Positions 6,686 through 9,292 of a stretch of 9,292 nt of DNA are shown here, piece by piece. The position numbers and the translations under genes are program-made. Each line of letters opens with the position of its first letter. Position 1 is the first letter of the stretch. Below the pieces are notes generated by a model. The model was not told where the DNA came from and did not search any database. It saw only the letters and a program-made list of their open reading frames with translations. This DNA comes from Acidobacteriota bacterium (GTDB lineage: Bacteria; Acidobacteriota; Terriglobia; Terriglobales; Acidobacteriaceae). The DNA lies in assembly GCA_021799405.1 (NCBI GenBank), contig JAJZAL010000207.1, positions 1 through 9,292 on the forward strand, given 5' to 3'.

Positions 6686-6726
6686 GGTTCGAGAGGACAG
6701 GACGTTCCCACGCAAAAGGAGAGAAC

Positions 6727-7533
6727 ATGAACATTGGAATCATTGGGGCAGGTAACATTGGATCGGCGCTTGCAACGCATCTTCACAGGCTCGGGCATCG
6801 GGTACGGATTGCTAACTCGCGTGGCCCGGAAACGCTCGTGGATGTTTCCAGGAAGACCGGGGCTGAACCGGTATCGCTTCATGAGGCGGCAAGTGGAGTG
6901 GATCTACTGGTCATCGCCATTCCGATGAAAAGCGTGCCCTTTCTGCCGGAGAACTTGCCCGGCTCCCTGCCGGTGAGCTCTCCCATTATCGATACCGGTA
7001 ACTACTATCCACTTCGAGATGGCAGAATCGCGGCGATCGACAGCGGCATGATCGAGAGTGAGTGGACCTCGCAGGTGCTTGGCCGGCCCGTTATCAAGGC
7101 CTTCAACAACATCGTCGCGGACAGTTTGCTGCACAAGGCCGTGCCGAAGGGAACGAAGCACCGGATCGCGCTTCCCGTTTCCGGTGCGGACCCAAAGCAA
7201 AAACGGATTGTCATGCAGCTGATCGAAGCGATCGGCTTTGACGCGATGGACACCGGGCTCTTGGCGGCCTCATGGCGTTATCAGCCGGAAACGCCGGCGT
7301 ACTGTCCCGACGCGACGATCGACGAGTTGCCAAAGCTTCTCGACAGAGCCAAGCGAGATAAAGCACCGCAGAACCGCGACCAGGCAGCGAGGATAATGGC
7401 AAAGCTCCCAGCCGACTTTCCGCCACGTGAACTGGTGCAAGTCGCACGTCTGTCAGCCGGTCTTGACAGAATGCGATTACGAAGCTGGTTCGCTCTGCTG
7501 CATTTTCTCGTTGCCGCGTTTGTGCCGCTCTGA
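6727..7533 (+). CDS. NADPH-dependent F420-reductase-like (FNO-like) Rossmann-fold oxidoreductase
   Basis: The N-terminus MNIGIIGAGNIGSALATHL is a Rossmann NAD(P)-binding motif (GAGNIGSA, 7-14). NSRGP (30-34) is the phosphate-binding turn typical of NADP-binding FNO/ProC-like proteins. Later come IDTGNYY (88-94), KAFNN (124-128) and a YQPETPAYC segment (185-193), all usual in the bacterial 'NADPH-dependent F420 reductase-like' group. That group is present in organisms without F420 and its true substrate is unclear. AAAGGAG lies 6 bases before the ATG. Normal relatives end near the motif ELVxxARxxxG, here about residue 245. The last ~20 residues (RSWFALLHFLVAAFVPL) are hydrophobic and look foreign, suggesting that the native stop was lost. 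The divergent TetR protein is the expected repressor; the gene is probably induced by electrophile or xenobiotic stress. Confidence 0.85.
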   Translation: MNIGIIGAGNIGSALATHLHRLGHRVRIANSRGPETLVDVSRKTGAEPVSLHEAASGVDLLVIAIPMKSVPFLPENLPGSLPVSSPIIDTGNYYPLRDGRIAAIDSGMIESEWTSQVLGRPVIKAFNNIVADSLLHKAVPKGTKHRIALPVSGADPKQKRIVMQLIEAIGFDAMDTGLLAASWRYQPETPAYCPDATIDELPKLLDRAKRDKAPQNRDQAARIMAKLPADFPPRELVQVARLSAGLDRMRLRSWFALLHFLVAAFVPL

Positions 7534-7991
7534 GGGGACTCGATCAGGAACGCATATCCGTTCATTGCGGCATCCATGGGCGCCTCGGGGAGCACTTTGA
7601 CATATAACGGCCTATCGTTCATTGTCCCCGCGAGCGGCGATTCAGACCCCGCACATCTGCATATCAGCAATCCCTCAAACTGACCATTGGCGAGGCTGAA
7701 GCCATCGACGCTGGCCAGGGCATGCTGATGCGTCCGCCGCCACGCGGCTTAGTTCAAACGGGCTTGGCAAAAGCAATCTCAATCAGGTCCGAGCGGAGCA
7801 GGGAATTGGCTTTTGGGCCAGGGAGTCCTGTTTTCAACCTGGTGCCATTTGAATTAGTTCTCAGTGGAACGTAAGGCGCACAAGCATTCCTTTTACCTCG
7901 GACCAAGGTGGTCCTCAGCGGTGCGATTTGGGACGCGGATATCCACAAGACTCGTGGGGTATCGCTGTGGGTACCGATTCAAGAAGTGATG

Positions 7992-8004
7992 TTAAGTCAC
8001 TTAA
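7992..8004. repeat. Palindrome in AT-rich patch
   Basis: TTAAGTCACTTAA is symmetrical around its central C. An overlapping inverted repeat, AAGTGA (7984-7989) with TCACTT (7997-8002), allows an alternative hairpin. It sits at the left end of an AT-rich patch and could be a protein-binding site or a recombination relic. No direct function can be shown. Confidence 0.45.
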
Positions 8005-8077
8005 TAATAAGCTGCTATGGCTGCCGGGGGGGCACTAAATAAAGCATTTATAATCATCATCTTAATGGAAATCATTA

Positions 8078-8107
8078 GACTTGCGTCTCCCGTAAGTCCT
8101 TTATTTT
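8078..8107 (+). terminator. Intrinsic-terminator-like hairpin
   Basis: An 8-bp stem (GACTTGCG with CGTAAGTC, one G-U pair) has a 5-base loop and is followed by CTTTATTTT. The layout fits a rho-independent terminator on the plus strand. The nearest plus-strand gene ends 545 bases upstream, so it may belong to a lost gene. Confidence 0.5.
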
Positions 8108-8228
8108 GGGATTGAGTTCGAATCCCTGTTTGCAGTCGTTGTTCAGCCGTGGCTAGAGCCTTATCCCTTCTTTTCCGACCGATCCTCGCTCACCCATACC
8201 CTTTCGCGGACTCCCACCCCAGCTGCCT

Positions 8229-8969
8229 TCAGCGGGTTGCACGGTCGGTCGCCGCATAGCGGATTGCCTCCTTCTCCCTCGCCGTTCCAAGCGGCTCGTA
8301 TTTCTTCCAAAAACTTTCGACCACCTCGGTTGGCGCGCTCTCGGGAGTTCCGCTGTTGAAGATGGGGTTTGGTGCATACTCCATGGCAAGCTGAATTTCC
8401 TGAGCAACTGCATCTCCTCGAAGGAGTGAGACGAGCACTAGGGAGGCATCGAGCCCCGCCGTCACACCGGCGGCGCTGATCAGGTTGCCATCGACCACGA
8501 CCCTTGCATCGGCAACAACGGCTCCGTAGTGCTGCATCAAGTGGCGCGCACTCCAATGCGTGGTCACCTGTCTTCCCGCGAGTACACGCGCAGCGCCACA
8601 CAAAAGGGCTCCAGTGCAGACTGAAAGCAGGAGCTTTCCCCCCTCTACGTGTCTGCGGATGAGGTCCAGCACTTCCTCATCGTGCATCAGCGCCTGTTGG
8701 CCATAACCGCCTGGCACCACCAGAACCTCAAAGAGTCCTGCCTTCGCTATGCTTATATCCGGGGAAAGCTGAAGACCATGCACGTCGCGAATGGGCGCAA
8801 CTTCTTTCCCGATGGTCTGAATGGTTGAGTCTGGCATGCGGGAAAGAACTTCAAATGGTCCCGTGAAGTCGATCTGATCGATCTGCTCGAAGATCAAGAA
8901 GCCAACGGAAATCGACCGCGTCGTCACCTCCGGCTTCGATCTCTCACTCACAAACAAAGGTGCGCTCAT
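8229..8969 (-). CDS. DJ-1/PfpI family protein, isonitrile-hydratase-like
   Basis: This 246-residue protein has the DJ-1/PfpI fold typical of class I glutamine amidotransferase-like enzymes. The nearest known member appears to be isonitrile hydratase (InhA) of Pseudomonas putida, which converts isonitriles to N-substituted formamides using Cys, Thr and Asp. Visible here are QIDFTGPFEVLSRMP (D34), VVPGG (84-88), the nucleophile elbow SVCTGALLCGAA (C118, T119), TTHW (136-139), the DGNLISAAGVTAGLDASL segment, and MEYAPNPIFNSGTPESAP near the C-terminus, all as in that group. The N-terminal ~18 residues are extra compared with InhA (228 aa) and show no signal peptide. GGAG lies 9 bases before the ATG. 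Related GlxA-type AraC fusions are excluded because no AraC HTH follows. The exact substrate is inference; the family is secure. Confidence 0.92.
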   Translation of the reverse strand: MSAPLFVSERSKPEVTTRSISVGFLIFEQIDQIDFTGPFEVLSRMPDSTIQTIGKEVAPIRDVHGLQLSPDISIAKAGLFEVLVVPGGYGQQALMHDEEVLDLIRRHVEGGKLLLSVCTGALLCGAARVLAGRQVTTHWSARHLMQHYGAVVADARVVVDGNLISAAGVTAGLDASLVLVSLLRGDAVAQEIQLAMEYAPNPIFNSGTPESAPTEVVESFWKKYEPLGTAREKEAIRYAATDRATR

Positions 8970-9140
8970 ATTGCGGATCTCCGTTCAGCATTGCCTGGAA
9001 ACATGCACTCAACTCCAGTTTTTGGCCTGTGACGCATTGTGGCGTGTCGAAAGTAGGGATTAAAACAACCTGACCCGGTATACATCCATCGGATCGTCGA
9101 GGCGATTTCTGAAGGCTCCTTCTTCTTTGGTATAGCCCGA

Positions 9141-9292
9141 TCAGGAACGTCTAGCTGCCACGCCGATGATTGCCATAGCCGTCCCTAACCAGTGGTTCTG
9201 TGCGGAACTTACAGAGCCAAGCAAATGTGGATGAGGCAAAAGAGGACAACGATAGACGGTGATCGGCCCCGTTATTCCTGAACCAGTAGCAA
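9141..9292 (-). CDS. Possible 3' end of a gene running off the right edge
   Basis: On the minus strand one frame is open from the window edge to TGA (complement of 9141-9143), giving about 49 residues that end HWLGTAMAIIGVAARRS. The ending resembles a short hydrophobic helix with a positively charged tail, as in the last membrane segment of a transporter. A second minus-strand frame is open over much of the same stretch, so coding status is uncertain and no family is recognised. If real, it lies 171 bases upstream of the DJ-1 gene on the same strand. The gap 8970-9140 holds only the DJ-1 ribosome binding site and no other feature I can support. Confidence 0.33.
   Translation of the reverse strand, partial: ATGSGITGPITVYRCPLLPHPHLLGSVSSAQNHWLGTAMAIIGVAARRS

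Larger units (their letters stand above)
7534..8228. other. Gene-poor stretch of about 700 bases
   Basis: No convincing gene is found. Short open frames exist on both strands. One plus-strand frame continues directly after the TGA at 7531-7533 to a TGA at about 7679, reading AYPFIAASMGASGSTLTYNG and then LSFIVPASGD. One minus-strand frame (7754-7948) ends RSDLIEIAFAKPV. Neither is recognised nor has a ribosome binding site. They may be gene relics. The part from about 7980 to 8110 is AT-rich and carries palindromes and a terminator-like hairpin, described separately. Confidence 0.5.

Noticed and set aside
8078..8135. Complete tRNA gene
   Set aside because: The T-loop-like motif lacks a proper 5-bp/7-base T arm, and no acceptor, D-arm or anticodon arm could be folded around it.
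8161..8601. Minus-strand open frame of 146 codons overlapping the DJ-1 gene
   Set aside because: It is a shifted-frame shadow, Arg/Cys-rich, overlapping the conserved DJ-1 active-site region in the correct frame.
7543..9151. Repeated GATCAGGAACG at 7543 and near 9139
   Set aside because: The 11-base match does not extend on either side and can be chance in 9 kb.
1..9292. CRISPR array, insertion sequence or prophage genes
   Set aside because: No regularly spaced repeats, transposase, integrase or phage structural motifs were found in any frame examined.

Overview
The window is a GC-rich bacterial accessory region, roughly mid-to-high 50s % GC by eye. It mixes intact small metabolic and regulatory genes with several broken ones. 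The style of the genes suggests a soil heterotroph, perhaps an Acidobacteriaceae member (Terriglobus, Granulicella or Edaphobacter type). Clues are the ParB-like protein with a Cys/His-rich motif before a basic tail, the small zinc-ribbon protein, and the abundance of SDR, LysR and TetR genes. This assignment is inference; no marker gene is present.

Left part (1-2400), a decaying segment. It starts with the 3' part of a ParB-like gene interrupted by an in-frame TAA, followed by a good intrinsic terminator. Next is the 5' third of a type I restriction-modification methyltransferase gene (hsdM). It breaks off inside its SAM-binding motif DPCCGxGG and is joined directly to a LysR-type regulator that lacks its first ~25 codons. 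No hsdS, hsdR or rest of hsdM is present, so no working restriction system can be made from this window.

Middle (2381-5862), an oxidoreductase cluster. On the minus strand are a 71-aa double-CxxC zinc-ribbon protein, a long SDR (314 aa), the C-terminal remnant of another SDR, and a classical SDR (251 aa). A LysR regulator (299 aa, start at 4963) is divergent from the last SDR and is its likely regulator. The divergent intergenic region holds what looks like the degraded 3' end of a quinone-oxidoreductase-like gene. The LysR gene has a -10-like TATACT seven bases before its ATG and no Shine-Dalgarno, suggesting a leaderless mRNA.

Right part (5931-9292). A TetR repressor and a Rossmann-fold F420-reductase-like gene are divergent. 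Their short shared intergenic region carries a perfect 20-bp inverted repeat, and each arm contains the palindrome AACGATCGTT; this looks like a double TetR operator controlling both genes. After ~700 bases with no convincing gene, including an AT-rich patch with palindromes and a terminator-like hairpin, comes a DJ-1/PfpI protein resembling isonitrile hydratase. A weak partial ORF runs off the right edge.

The working units that can be inferred are LysR/SDR, TetR/reductase and the DJ-1 gene, probably serving small-molecule or electrophile detoxification and redox metabolism. No new multi-gene system is evident. The most noteworthy features are the hsdM::lysR chimera, the in-frame stops, the gene remnants and the double operator.
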